Part shown: in pieces, positions 1-6,431 of the stretch
How the letters are laid out: each line of letters begins with the position of its first letter
Numbering within the stretch: the stretch's first letter is position 1
Assembly (NCBI GenBank): GCA_964486825.1
Contig: CAZAQS010000265.1
Coordinates: 1 to 6,546 of the forward strand
DNA: 6,546 nucleotides
From: CAZAQS01 sp964486825
GTDB taxonomy: Bacteria; Chloroflexota; Anaerolineae; Anaerolineales; UBA4823
Direction of reading: 5' to 3'
Program-made: the position numbers and the translations under genes
The notes under the pieces: generated by a model
What the model was told of the DNA's origin: nothing
What the model saw: the letters and a program-made list of their open reading frames with translations, nothing else
The model's database searches: none

Positions 1-1731
1 TTATTCATCAGCGGCCGCTGGCGATACGATTTGGTAGCCCTGATGGCACTGCTGACTTTAACCCTGACCGGATTGATCCCCCATGAACGCACATTTACCG
101 GTTTCAGCAACCCAGCCGTCATTACGGTGGCAGCCGTGCTGATCGTCAGCCGCGGCCTCCAAAACTCGGGCCTGGTGGACCTGATCGGGCAGAGGCTGGC
201 GCGCTTGAAAGGGGGCATAACCATCCAGCTTGCTGCTCTGACAGGCCTGATCATGGTTTTGTCGGCCTTCATGAACAACGTTGGCGCGCTGGCGCTGCTG
301 CTGCCCGTTACGATCCAACTCTCCCGTAAAAAGCATATTTCACCCTCCTTATTGTTAATGCCGATAGCCTTTGCCTCCCTTTTAGGAGGTATGACAACAT
401 TGATCGGGACACCGCCAAATATCATCGTGGCTTCCTTCCGCGAGCAAGCCGGGGCAGAACCCTTCCGGATGTTTGATTTCACACCGGTTGGGCTTGGGGT
501 GGCCCTGGCTGGAGTGGCCTTTATCACCCTGCTGGGTTGGCGCTTGATCCCCTACCGGATCAACAACGCCTCGACGAATGGAATGTTCGATATCGAGAAG
601 TATTTCACCGAGGTACGCGTTCCGGAAGAGGCGAAACAAGCCGGCCTGCGTCTGAGCGAATTCCGGGAATTGAGGGAGGCTCAAGCAATTATCGTGGGCC
701 TGGTGCGAGGGAAGGAGAGACTTCCCTCGCCTCAGGCGCATACGAAACTGGAGGCCGGCGATATCCTGACAGTCAGGGTTGACTCAGACAACCTGGAAAA
801 CCTGGTCAATACCACGGGGCTCGAATTGGTAGGCAGCGAGAAAATTGGACTCCCGGAATTGGAGTCTGATGAGGTCAACCTGGCAGAGGCTGTGGTGATG
901 CCCAATTCCATGATGATCGGCGGAACGGCCTGGAGCCTGAACCTGCGCCGGAATTACGGGGTCAATTTGCTGGCGATCTCTCGCCAGGGAGCTCGCCTGC
1001 GCTCACGCCTGGACCGCGTTACCTTTCAAATGGGAGATGTGCTGCTGTTGCAAGGCCCGGATTCAATGATGAAAGACATCCTGGCGAGACTGGGCTGTTT
1101 ACCGCTGGCAGGACGAGGCCTGCGGATCGGGCAACCAAGGCGGATTGCGTTGTCGTTGATCATTTTTATTACGGCATTAGGGGTGGCAGCCGTTGGGCTG
1201 GTTCCGGTGTCAGTGGCCTTTGTTACGGCCCTGGTGGTTATGTTGATGGCGAGGCTACTCTCCTTGCGAGAGGCTTACGAGAGCGTGGACTGGCCGATTA
1301 TTATCATGCTGGGGGCGATGATACCGGTTGGCGAAGCGCTGGAGACGACAGGCGCTGCTCAACTGATTGCGGATGGTCTGTTGAATATTTCCAACCAGAT
1401 GTCTCCCGTTTTGACCCTGGCGATCGTGCTGATTGGGACGATGTTCCTGTCGGATTTGGTCAATAATGCAGCCGCGGTAGTCTTGATGGCCCCTATCGGG
1501 ATCAGTGTGGCGAACGGATTGAATGCTAATATCGATTCATTCCTGATCGCGGTGGCTATCGGGGCATCCTGTGCCTTTCTGACGCCCATCGGGCACCAGT
1601 CCAATACGCTGGTGATGGGCCCGGGTAGTTATAAGTTTGGGGATTACTGGCGCATGGGTTTACCGCTCGAAATCATCGTGGTGGTTGTATCCATCCCGCT
1701 GATCCTGCTGGCCTGGCCGCTCGGGATATAA
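1..1731 (+). CDS. SLC13/DASS-family permease with two RCK_C (TrkA_C) domains, 5' end cut by window
   Basis: This is an inner-membrane secondary transporter of the SLC13 (divalent anion:Na+ symporter) superfamily. Its substrate is not readable from sequence; relatives carry sulfate, dicarboxylates or other anions. The frame is open to the left edge, and the first ten codons (LFISGRWRYD) fit the family, so the true start lies outside and probably only a few tens of residues are missing. Numbering from the first visible codon, hydrophobic segments fill about 11-185. They include MNNVGALALLLPV (91-103) and the reentrant-loop motif LIGTPPNIIV (134-143). Two soluble RCK_C-like domains follow at about 205-280 and 288-365. 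The second membrane half is about 380-576, with SDLVNNAAAVVL (484-495) and PIGHQSNTLVMGPG (529-542), which mirror the first-half motifs as expected for the inverted-repeat fold. The gene converges on the glycosyltransferase with 11 bp between stops, and I see no terminator there. The family call is firm; the substrate is unknown. Confidence 0.93.
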   Translation, partial: LFISGRWRYDLVALMALLTLTLTGLIPHERTFTGFSNPAVITVAAVLIVSRGLQNSGLVDLIGQRLARLKGGITIQLAALTGLIMVLSAFMNNVGALALLLPVTIQLSRKKHISPSLLLMPIAFASLLGGMTTLIGTPPNIIVASFREQAGAEPFRMFDFTPVGLGVALAGVAFITLLGWRLIPYRINNASTNGMFDIEKYFTEVRVPEEAKQAGLRLSEFRELREAQAIIVGLVRGKERLPSPQAHTKLEAGDILTVRVDSDNLENLVNTTGLELVGSEKIGLPELESDEVNLAEAVVMPNSMMIGGTAWSLNLRRNYGVNLLAISRQGARLRSRLDRVTFQMGDVLLLQGPDSMMKDILARLGCLPLAGRGLRIGQPRRIALSLIIFITALGVAAVGLVPVSVAFVTALVVMLMARLLSLREAYESVDWPIIIMLGAMIPVGEALETTGAAQLIADGLLNISNQMSPVLTLAIVLIGTMFLSDLVNNAAAVVLMAPIGISVANGLNANIDSFLIAVAIGASCAFLTPIGHQSNTLVMGPGSYKFGDYWRMGLPLEIIVVVVSIPLILLAWPLGI

Positions 1732-1742
1732 GGGAGGCGAGC

Positions 1743-3008
1743 TCAACCACCCAGCCCCTGGATCTCCAGCAGGAGTGTCTCAAGGTGTTTCTCCAGGATG
1801 GAATAAGAAAAGTAGCGCCGGCCCAGCTCGTAATTATTATCCACCATCTGCCTGGACTGCTCAGGGTTTTCCAAGATCTGCCTGGCCCGCTCAACACAAC
1901 CCTCATCTATATAATCCGTAAACGTGATGAATTGAAAGCCCTTGGGCTGGATATCTGTCGAAAAAATAACATAATTGCTCATCAGCAGAGGCCGGCGATA
2001 ATAGACCGCTTCCAGAAAAGCATTGCCGAAGCCTTCGATCCTGGACGGATAGGTCACCAGGCTGGCCTGGTGGTAAGCATCCGCCAGGGAGTAGAGTTTG
2101 AGGCCATCCTGCTGTCCACGATCGAGACGGAAGCGATGGGAGGCAAACAAGACCCGCACCCCCATTATCTCAGCATACCTGCGCAGGTAAATTTCATATT
2201 TGTGGCCCTCGTCTCCACTTTCATGAGATATGACCAAGGCGCAGTTTAATTCGAGCCTGCGGGCCAGCTCGATGGATTGTTCGATCCGCTTGCGAGGGAC
2301 TATACGTGTCGGCTGGAGCAGGAGGTATTCGTCCGGACGGATGCCCAGCTCAGCGCGCATATCATCGGCGTAGGTACCGGGTGGAGCAGGTTCCACCTCG
2401 AAGTCCATGACGTTGGGAATTACGGTAGAGCTCACTCCGGTGCTCAAGGATAACTGGCGTTGGGCGTTGGTATTGATGACGACGTGATGGATCGAAGGAA
2501 GGGTGGGAGGAAAGGCCGCTCTCAGGTAATCGTCGGCCGCGCCAACCGCAAAGCGCTCGCGCTCCCAGGTGAAGTCATGGTGGTGGGCAATGACGGGTAT
2601 GGCTTCTTCGGCAATCAACTCGGTGATTGCCCGCCCCAAAGGGATATTCATCGGCAGCGATAGAGCGTTCTCGACGATCAGGATCTGCGGCTCGAACTGT
2701 TTTAGAAAGCTGTGCAGGTGAGCTTTCAGGTGGTCAGATAGCTTCTCGATGGCGAGGGATGTCTCGGGTTTGCGGCGGTAATCGTCAAAAAGCTCGGAAG
2801 TCAGGCTGCGAATATCCGGATGGTTGATATGCGCTTCGGGCACGACGTAGCTGCGGTCGGCAGGCCAATCTGATTCACCCGCAAAGAAGAAACAGCTCTG
2901 ACCCAATCCGGACAGGACGTTCACCCATTTGCGGGTTTCAAGCGAGACGCCATCATTCCCGGAAAAACGGGACGAAATGAAACCAATGCGGTTCTTTTTT
3001 CTTGCCAT
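1743..3008 (-). CDS. GT4-type (GT-B fold) glycosyltransferase, 421 aa
   Basis: This is a predicted cytosolic, retaining, nucleotide-sugar-dependent glycosyltransferase of family GT4. The N-terminal Rossmann half opens with IGFISSRFSGNDGVSLETRKW (residues 8-28), the glycine-containing loop typical of GT4 enzymes. HHHDFTWER (142-150) probably lies near the acceptor site. The C-terminal donor half has LQPTRIVPRKRIE (231-243), whose R and K (R235, K240) normally contact the donor phosphates. It also has the EX7E motif EGFGNAFLE (E325 and E333). Length is normal for the family. I chose the ATG at 3008 over the in-frame GTG at 3029 because GGAGG lies 6 nt before the ATG. No other sugar or lipid genes are visible, so acceptor and product cannot be named; glycolipid, polysaccharide or compatible-solute synthesis are all possible. 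It is divergent from the BTAD regulator, but nothing shows that they share a function. Confidence 0.9.
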   Translation of the reverse strand: MARKKNRIGFISSRFSGNDGVSLETRKWVNVLSGLGQSCFFFAGESDWPADRSYVVPEAHINHPDIRSLTSELFDDYRRKPETSLAIEKLSDHLKAHLHSFLKQFEPQILIVENALSLPMNIPLGRAITELIAEEAIPVIAHHHDFTWERERFAVGAADDYLRAAFPPTLPSIHHVVINTNAQRQLSLSTGVSSTVIPNVMDFEVEPAPPGTYADDMRAELGIRPDEYLLLQPTRIVPRKRIEQSIELARRLELNCALVISHESGDEGHKYEIYLRRYAEIMGVRVLFASHRFRLDRGQQDGLKLYSLADAYHQASLVTYPSRIEGFGNAFLEAVYYRRPLLMSNYVIFSTDIQPKGFQFITFTDYIDEGCVERARQILENPEQSRQMVDNNYELGRRYFSYSILEKHLETLLLEIQGLGG

Positions 3009-3014
3009 GTCCTG

Positions 3015-3019
3015 CCTCC
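3015..3019 (-). promoter_or_regulatory. Shine-Dalgarno site deciding the glycosyltransferase start
   Basis: On the minus strand GGAGG stands 6 nt upstream of the ATG at 3008. The in-frame GTG at 3029 would place this site inside the coding region, so the ATG is preferred and the protein begins MARKKNRIG. Confidence 0.8.
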
Positions 3020-3063
3020 GATTTCCCACTTGTTTACTTTTATCAACAGCCGGTTAATTGCCG

Positions 3064-3105
3064 GATAGTACTATTGGACTATCGCTTACGGATCTACCTG
3101 ATAGT
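3064..3105. repeat. Cluster of GATAGT/ACTATC half-sites, possible operator
   Basis: GATAGT occurs at 3064-3069 and 3100-3105. Its reverse complement ACTATC occurs at 3078-3083, and ACTAT at 3070-3074. The first pair forms the perfect 10-bp palindrome ATAGTACTAT (3065-3074). The last copy runs into the TATAAT at 3105-3110. Clustered half-sites beside a candidate -10 suggest a protein-binding site, but the units are short and AT-rich, so chance is a real alternative. Another 10-bp palindrome, GATCTAGATC, sits at 3124-3133. Confidence 0.3.
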
Positions 3106-3214
3106 ATAATATTCTTTTGCCCGGATCTAGATCGTTTTCTTGCCCAGGCTTATTTGCCAAAATCTCGTTCGAACACCGCAGCTCACGAAACATCTTAGAT
3201 ATCAGCCAAAATCA

Positions 3215-3281
3215 GTCTGGCTTTTTGAGGCTGGAAGTATGACCCTATCCAGAGGCAGGGATTTTCGAGGTCTGGCTGGAA
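3215..3281 (+). repeat. Short direct repeats upstream of the BTAD regulator
   Basis: GTCTGGCT occurs at 3215-3222 and 3270-3277 (55 bp apart). GGCTGGAA occurs at 3229-3236 and 3274-3281 (45 bp apart). Both distances are near multiples of 11 bp, so the copies would lie on similar faces of the helix. GGAAGTAT at 3233-3240, followed two bases later by CCCTAT, resembles the boxes upstream of the CxxC genes; GGAAGTAT recurs exactly at 5374-5381. This could be an autoregulatory site. The units are only 8 bp, so the call is tentative. Confidence 0.3.
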
Positions 3282-3341
3282 TCCGGATAAACCTTCGGTT
3301 TTAGCAAAAAGCAGGTAGTTAGGAGCAGGGGGTATAGATAG

Positions 3342-4949
3342 ATGGGCACTTCAAGGAATAACCATCTACTACCGCATATCCTGTTGAAATTATCACCGGA
3401 TGTGTTCTTCCACCCGTTGTGGAGCTATTTCTACCCACACTCGGCTTTCGTATCTTCTGAGATCATCGAAAGATTACAGCCACCCATCCAAAAACTGCTG
3501 GTGGATGGAGATTACCGAAATGCGGCCCAACTCATGCTGATCTGCGCGGCCCTCGAGAAGCGCTATGGCGACCCGCTTTCTTCCATCGATACAGTTCAAA
3601 ACGTATGGAAGATAGGAGATTCGATTAAAGCGCCAGAAATTATACGCTGGGCGGCATGGGGAGGGTGTGCGATCTGGGCCGGGTTGGGTGAGCTTTACCA
3701 GGCGGGAGAACACCTTGAGCGGCTGCAAGGGCAGCTCGATGTGGACAAGGATTGGATTCTGGCGTCGACATTGGAGATAGCAAAAAATGTCCTGCTTGAT
3801 TCGCGGAGCGACCGGGGCAGTTTGCCGGAGATCTTAAGCTGGCTGCGAAGTTGGGGAGAGCCTTCATATGAAAAGTCGCTCCAGGCTTCCTCATACGGGC
3901 ATTCCAGCCAGGCTTTAGCGCGTTTTTCCATAAATTGGTGGAGAGCTTTGATTAAACTGATGGTAGAGGTCCTTGCCGGGGAGCAGCCTTTGTGGGGAGA
4001 GCTAAATGGACAGGTGGATAAGAAGAATGGAATGGTCGACCCGAAGACAAACCTGCATGTAGCCACCCCAGCACCACAACAGGTAGCCCGGCAATTGCCT
4101 GCATCCACCTTTACCGGGGCCTACGTGGGACAGGCCAATCAGGAAACCGGGCAGGGTACGGATACAGAGCCGGAAAGTCAAGTCGGGAGAGAACGCATTT
4201 CCTTGAAGTTTTATTGCCTGGGCAGTTTTCGTTTGTATCAAAACGACGATTGGGTCTATCGTTGGGCAAGCAGGAAGGCTCTTTCTGTTTTGAAGTACCT
4301 GGTTGTGTACCATCCTACACCGCTATCGAAAGACGTACTGATGGATTCCCTTTGGCCTGAGGCGGACACTGAATCTGCTCGCCGGAACTTGCACCAGGCA
4401 ATTTATACCTTGCGGCATACGCTAAAAGAAGGGGCGCCTGATTTCCAGCATGTTTTGTTCGAAAAAGAGCATTATTTCCTTAACCCGGATATGGAGATTT
4501 GGCTTGATTTTATCGAATTCGAACGGCATTACCAGGCGGGCATCCAGATGGAGGAAGTCCAGCAGTTCTATGAGGCAATCCGGTCTTATGAAGCAGCCGA
4601 GCTTTTATACAAGGGGGATTTTATGGGAGATGACCTCTACGAGGACCTGCCCGCAGCGCGACGGCAATATTTCTGGGAAATGTACCTTTCAACTGCCTAC
4701 CGCCTGACGCGTTGCTACCTGGACCTGGGACAAATCCGAGCAGCGATCCCGATCAACCAGAGGATCTTGGAGAGGGATAAGACTCAGGAAACCGCCCATC
4801 AAAACTTGATCCAATGCTATATCCAACAAGGGCAGAGGAACCTGGCGATACAACAGTACCGAAATTGCGTGCAGATCCTAAAGGATGAACTCGATGTCCC
4901 ACCTTCCGTTGAGACACGAGCGATCCATCAGAAAATAATCCAGATGTGA
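3342..4949 (+). CDS. AfsR/SARP-like transcriptional regulator with C-terminal winged helix and BTAD, 535 aa
   Basis: This is a predicted cytosolic DNA-binding regulator, probably an activator as most SARP-type proteins are. Residues 1 to about 215 are helix-rich and unrecognised, possibly a helical-repeat sensor or partner-binding domain. A Q/T/P/G-rich linker spans about 216-284. The winged helix covers about 286-382: it opens ISLKFYCLGSFRLY, and the recognition region is DVLMDSLWPEADTESARRNL (331-350). The BTAD helical-repeat domain follows from about 388 to the end and closes with LKDELDVPPSVETRAIHQKI, a standard BTAD ending. Classical SARPs begin with the winged helix, so the extra N-terminal domain is unusual compared with actinobacterial SARPs. 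No NB-ARC ATPase motif is visible. The start has a TAG stop immediately upstream in frame and AGGGGG 9 nt before it. The gene converges on a CxxC gene with a 21-bp gap. The 22-bp repeats upstream of both CxxC genes make it the natural candidate to control them; this is inference. Confidence 0.88.
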   Translation: MGTSRNNHLLPHILLKLSPDVFFHPLWSYFYPHSAFVSSEIIERLQPPIQKLLVDGDYRNAAQLMLICAALEKRYGDPLSSIDTVQNVWKIGDSIKAPEIIRWAAWGGCAIWAGLGELYQAGEHLERLQGQLDVDKDWILASTLEIAKNVLLDSRSDRGSLPEILSWLRSWGEPSYEKSLQASSYGHSSQALARFSINWWRALIKLMVEVLAGEQPLWGELNGQVDKKNGMVDPKTNLHVATPAPQQVARQLPASTFTGAYVGQANQETGQGTDTEPESQVGRERISLKFYCLGSFRLYQNDDWVYRWASRKALSVLKYLVVYHPTPLSKDVLMDSLWPEADTESARRNLHQAIYTLRHTLKEGAPDFQHVLFEKEHYFLNPDMEIWLDFIEFERHYQAGIQMEEVQQFYEAIRSYEAAELLYKGDFMGDDLYEDLPAARRQYFWEMYLSTAYRLTRCYLDLGQIRAAIPINQRILERDKTQETAHQNLIQCYIQQGQRNLAIQQYRNCVQILKDELDVPPSVETRAIHQKIIQM

Positions 4950-4970
4950 GTTGTGAGAGAATAAGCTTGC

Positions 4971-5291
4971 TTAATCCCACTGGAATTTCCCCAATATTGC
5001 TTCAATTTGTTGGCGCAACTCAGGGGTCAACCAGGATGCTTCGTCATCGAAGATACCTGGGACCGAACCCTGGGATTCGGAATTTCCAGCCAGGTATTCT
5101 TTGTGAGCGTTATTGGTATGCCGGGCAGTCGGGTCACCGATGTCGATAATTTCCAAGGTCTGCTTGCCGTGTTCGGGAAAATGAATGTAGCGCGCCCGGT
5201 AGCTGCATTCCCGGCAGGTGAACTCCCAACCAGCACCGTTTTCTCTTTCGATCCTCTCAGTTATCGTGTAATGAACCTTCAAATTATCCAT
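4971..5291 (-). CDS. Uncharacterised small CxxC protein, paralog 1 (106 aa)
   Basis: I do not recognise this family. The protein has one CxxC in the context WEFTCRECS (C26, C29), then a GDPTARH segment (52-58), a polar stretch, and a C-terminal helix LTPELRQQIEAIL (88-100). The downstream paralog shares the order ERI, W-x-C-x-E-C-S, a proline, GD-x4-H and L-x-LR-x-x-IE-x-x-L, which argues that this is a real gene and not a shadow frame. The cysteines with conserved histidines (H58 here) could bind a metal, but a lone CxxC is only half a classical zinc ribbon, so dimeric or redox use is also possible. There is no signal peptide or membrane segment. ATG at 5291 is the only good start; its best SD (AAGGAG) lies 13 nt upstream, longer than usual. 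A weak promoter and three 22-bp-phased boxes lie upstream. Confidence 0.8.
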   Translation of the reverse strand: MDNLKVHYTITERIERENGAGWEFTCRECSYRARYIHFPEHGKQTLEIIDIGDPTARHTNNAHKEYLAGNSESQGSVPGIFDDEASWLTPELRQQIEAILGKFQWD

Positions 5292-5341
5292 TGTACCGAT
5301 CGTACTCCTTTTTCTAATTACCCCACTAATTCTTGCTGTTA

Positions 5342-5370
5342 ATCCTACCTTCCCGGACCATTACCAACAA
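5342..5370 (-). promoter_or_regulatory. Candidate activator-dependent promoter of CxxC paralog 1
   Basis: On the minus strand TTGTTG (5365-5370) is followed after 17 nt by TAGGAT (5342-5347), about 50 nt before the start codon. Both hexamers are poor matches to the sigma70 consensus, as expected where an activator is needed. The repeat array begins immediately upstream of the -35. Confidence 0.4.
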
Positions 5371-5432
5371 TGGGGAAGTATCCCCTGGGGATCTAAGGAT
5401 TATCCCTTAGCGAAAATAGGAATGTCCCTATG
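5371..5432. repeat. Three boxes with exact 22-bp period, candidate regulator-binding array
   Basis: Three related 18-nt units lie at 5371-5388, 5393-5410 and 5415-5432. Their TCCC cores start at 5381, 5403 and 5425, exactly 22 bp apart. On the plus strand each has G, then a purine, then A before the core (GGAAGTATCCCC, AGGATTATCCCT, AGGAATGTCCCT), and each ends with G four bases after the core. Each unit is itself an imperfect inverted repeat, for example CTAAGG and CCTTAG at 5393-5398 and 5405-5410. The array abuts the -35 of the leftward CxxC gene. Direct repeats at about one or two helical turns beside the -35 are a known feature of SARP-controlled promoters. That the BTAD regulator binds here is my inference. 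Confidence 0.6.
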
Positions 5433-5504
5433 CCACCAATAAATCCGACCAGTTTCTCAAATAACGATTTTTAACTGGTTTATTGATCGAAAATTAAGCA
5501 AGAA

Positions 5505-5534
5505 TTGAGAATAAGTGGATAGGATAGGTACAAT
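5505..5534 (+). promoter_or_regulatory. Sigma70-type promoter of the 132-aa protein gene
   Basis: TTGAGA (5505-5510) and TACAAT (5529-5534) are separated by 18 nt, and each matches the consensus at most positions. Transcription would begin near 5541, giving a leader of about 60 nt. The spacer contains the short tandem GGATAGGATAGG (5517-5528). Confidence 0.6.
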
Positions 5535-5541
5535 TCACCTG

Positions 5542-5557
5542 TTCTGAGCGCTCAGAA
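5542..5557. promoter_or_regulatory. Perfect 16-bp palindrome at the predicted transcription start
   Basis: TTCTGAGCGCTCAGAA is identical to its reverse complement. It lies right at or just after the predicted start of transcription. There it could be an operator for a dimeric repressor, or a short 5' hairpin (6-bp stem, GCGC loop) protecting the mRNA. It has no T-tract, so it is not a terminator. Confidence 0.55.
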
Positions 5558-5587
5558 AATCCAGGGGATCAATTTCTTGAGTTTTAT

Positions 5588-5593
5588 AAGGAG
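5588..5593 (+). promoter_or_regulatory. Shine-Dalgarno site of the 132-aa protein gene
   Basis: AAGGAG stands 7 nt before the ATG at 5601. It decides that start over the in-frame TTG at 5577, which has no site before it. Confidence 0.85.
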
Positions 5594-5600
5594 ACGAAAA

Positions 5601-5999
5601 ATGGGACCAAACGATGCCGAACTATCAAGAGTATTTACCAGAGAGGTTGGAGGGACTATCGCAGATATTTCTCTATCACTTACGAACGACTTCGAAATTG
5701 TCGTAGAAGCGGAAGCGGGCGCTGCGATGCATGGCGGTGGCACAGCATATCTTGTTGATGTGGTTGTCAGAGATATTACTGCTAACAATGACATCCCGAC
5801 CGCGCCTGCTGATTATCAAGGGAATATGGGAGACGCTAATTGGCCCAACCAGGCAAGACAATTTGTCTTCACTGTTTCAAGCGCTGACCTAGCGGGGAGA
5901 GAAAATAATATTTGTAAGGTAACGGCCTACCTGAAAGCCGGAGTTGCAAGCCCGGATGTGTCATTTGCCGAGAGCCACCCTTTTATCATCACCGCATAA
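5601..5999 (+). CDS. Uncharacterised strand-rich 132-aa protein
   Basis: I do not recognise this protein. It has alternating hydrophobic stretches typical of beta strands: ISLSLTNDFEIVVEAE (23-38), TAYLVDVVVRDIT (48-60), ARQFVFTVSSADL (85-97), ICKVTAYLKAG (104-114) and HPFIITA (126-132). Between them lies a glycine-rich turn, AAMHGGGTAY (41-50), and a loop with PTAPADYQGNMGDANWPNQ (66-84). This suggests a small beta-sandwich or Ig/C2-like fold, which is inference only. There is no signal peptide or membrane helix, and it has a single cysteine (C105), so it is probably cytosolic or exported by a route not visible here. The gene has its own promoter, a palindrome in the leader, a strong SD and a strong terminator, which suggests high or tightly controlled expression. 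It sits between two paralogous CxxC genes and is divergent from the first. Confidence 0.82.
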   Translation: MGPNDAELSRVFTREVGGTIADISLSLTNDFEIVVEAEAGAAMHGGGTAYLVDVVVRDITANNDIPTAPADYQGNMGDANWPNQARQFVFTVSSADLAGRENNICKVTAYLKAGVASPDVSFAESHPFIITA

Positions 6000-6027
6000 A
6001 TAAACACACACGCTTGCTTTGTTAAAA

Positions 6028-6067
6028 AAAGAAGACGTTCCACCATCCGTTGGGGAGCGTCTTCTTT
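6028..6067. terminator. Bidirectional intrinsic terminator between convergent genes
   Basis: The arms AAAGAAGACGTTCC (6028-6041) and GGAGCGTCTTCTTT (6054-6067) form a 14-bp stem with one G-U pair. CC (6043-6044) and GG (6052-6053) can extend it, leaving a 7-nt loop. An A-run on the left (6024-6030) and TCTTCTTT on the right allow termination in both directions. It lies just after the 132-aa gene and just after the leftward CxxC paralog 2. Confidence 0.88.
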
Positions 6068-6087
6068 ATAACCAAGTAAATATATGT

Positions 6088-6387
6088 CTACTCGTTATCG
6101 AGGTCGATATTTTTTAATACATCTTCGATTGCAGCACGGAGATCATCCGGTAGGGTTAATTCCTCAATCTCCATAATTTGAGCCGGTCCTATACGCAAAT
6201 CATCTATTGTGCTGCCTGTATGGCTAAACCGTTCGTCCCCAGTTTCAAGGACAGTAATGTGAAACTGTGGTTCTATTTGAAGTAACAGCTTACGAGAACA
6301 TTCGGAACAAGCCCATTCTAGTGGGCCTGCAGGGTGGATTCTCTCAAGCTGCATTTCATGTTGTTGTGAAAAAGCATTTAATAACAT
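6088..6387 (-). CDS. Uncharacterised small CxxC protein, paralog 2 (99 aa)
   Basis: This is a paralog of the CxxC protein at 4971-5291. Shared features in the same order are ERI (15-17), LEWACSECS with C27 and C30, a proline at 40, GDERFSH (50-56, matching GD-x4-H) and LTLPDDLRAAIEDVL (77-91). The spacing from the second cysteine to the GD pair is three residues shorter than in paralog 1, and the segment before the C-terminal helix differs. It is acidic, with no signal peptide or membrane segment. Conserved C, C and H (H56) may form a metal site. The start is ATG at 6387 with AAGGA 10 nt upstream. It ends just after the shared terminator. Its upstream region repeats the layout seen before paralog 1: a weak promoter preceded by 22-bp-phased boxes. 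The function is unknown. Confidence 0.8.
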   Translation of the reverse strand: MLLNAFSQQHEMQLERIHPAGPLEWACSECSRKLLLQIEPQFHITVLETGDERFSHTGSTIDDLRIGPAQIMEIEELTLPDDLRAAIEDVLKNIDLDNE

Positions 6388-6431
6388 CTATCTTGTATCC
6401 TTTCATGGCATCGTGTTTGCCGCATCTATAC

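Larger units (their letters stand above)
3009..3341. other. Divergent intergenic region between glycosyltransferase and BTAD regulator
   Basis: This stretch has no credible gene and should hold the promoters of both flanking, divergently transcribed genes. An AT-rich patch at 3100-3114 contains TATAAT on the plus strand (3105-3110) and TATTAT/TATACT on the minus strand, but neither has a convincing -35 at 16-18 bp. Several short palindromes and direct repeats are present and are listed separately. The regulator's own ribosome-binding site is probably AGGGGG (3327-3332), 9 nt before its ATG. A TAG stop lies directly upstream of that ATG in frame, so the regulator cannot start further left. Confidence 0.6.

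Noticed and set aside
31..33. TTG at 31 as the start of the permease
   Set aside because: The frame is open to base 1, and the upstream codons (LFISGRWRYD) fit the SLC13 N-terminus, so the gene is cut by the window and does not start here.
3027..3029. GTG start for the glycosyltransferase, adding seven residues
   Set aside because: GGAGG lies 6 nt before the ATG at 3008, and the seven extra residues are polar with no family support.
3695..4108. Leftward open frames inside the BTAD regulator
   Set aside because: They are shadows of a continuous 535-codon gene with recognisable domains; no start signals or family motifs are visible.
5007..5342. Rightward open frame of 111 codons opposite CxxC paralog 1
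   Set aside because: The leftward frame has a paralog at 6088-6387 with motifs in the same order. The rightward frame has no such support and no good SD.
5372..5391. GGGGA/TCCCC hairpins as a terminator for the leftward or rightward gene
   Set aside because: There is no T-tract, and the site lies upstream of both neighbouring genes. The 22-bp phasing with two more units fits a protein-binding array better.
5371..5432. CRISPR-like array
   Set aside because: The units are degenerate, 18 nt long with only 4 nt between them, so there are no spacers; no cas gene is present.
5577..5600. TTG start for the 132-aa protein
   Set aside because: It has no SD, and it would put the strong AAGGAG at 5588-5593 inside the coding region.
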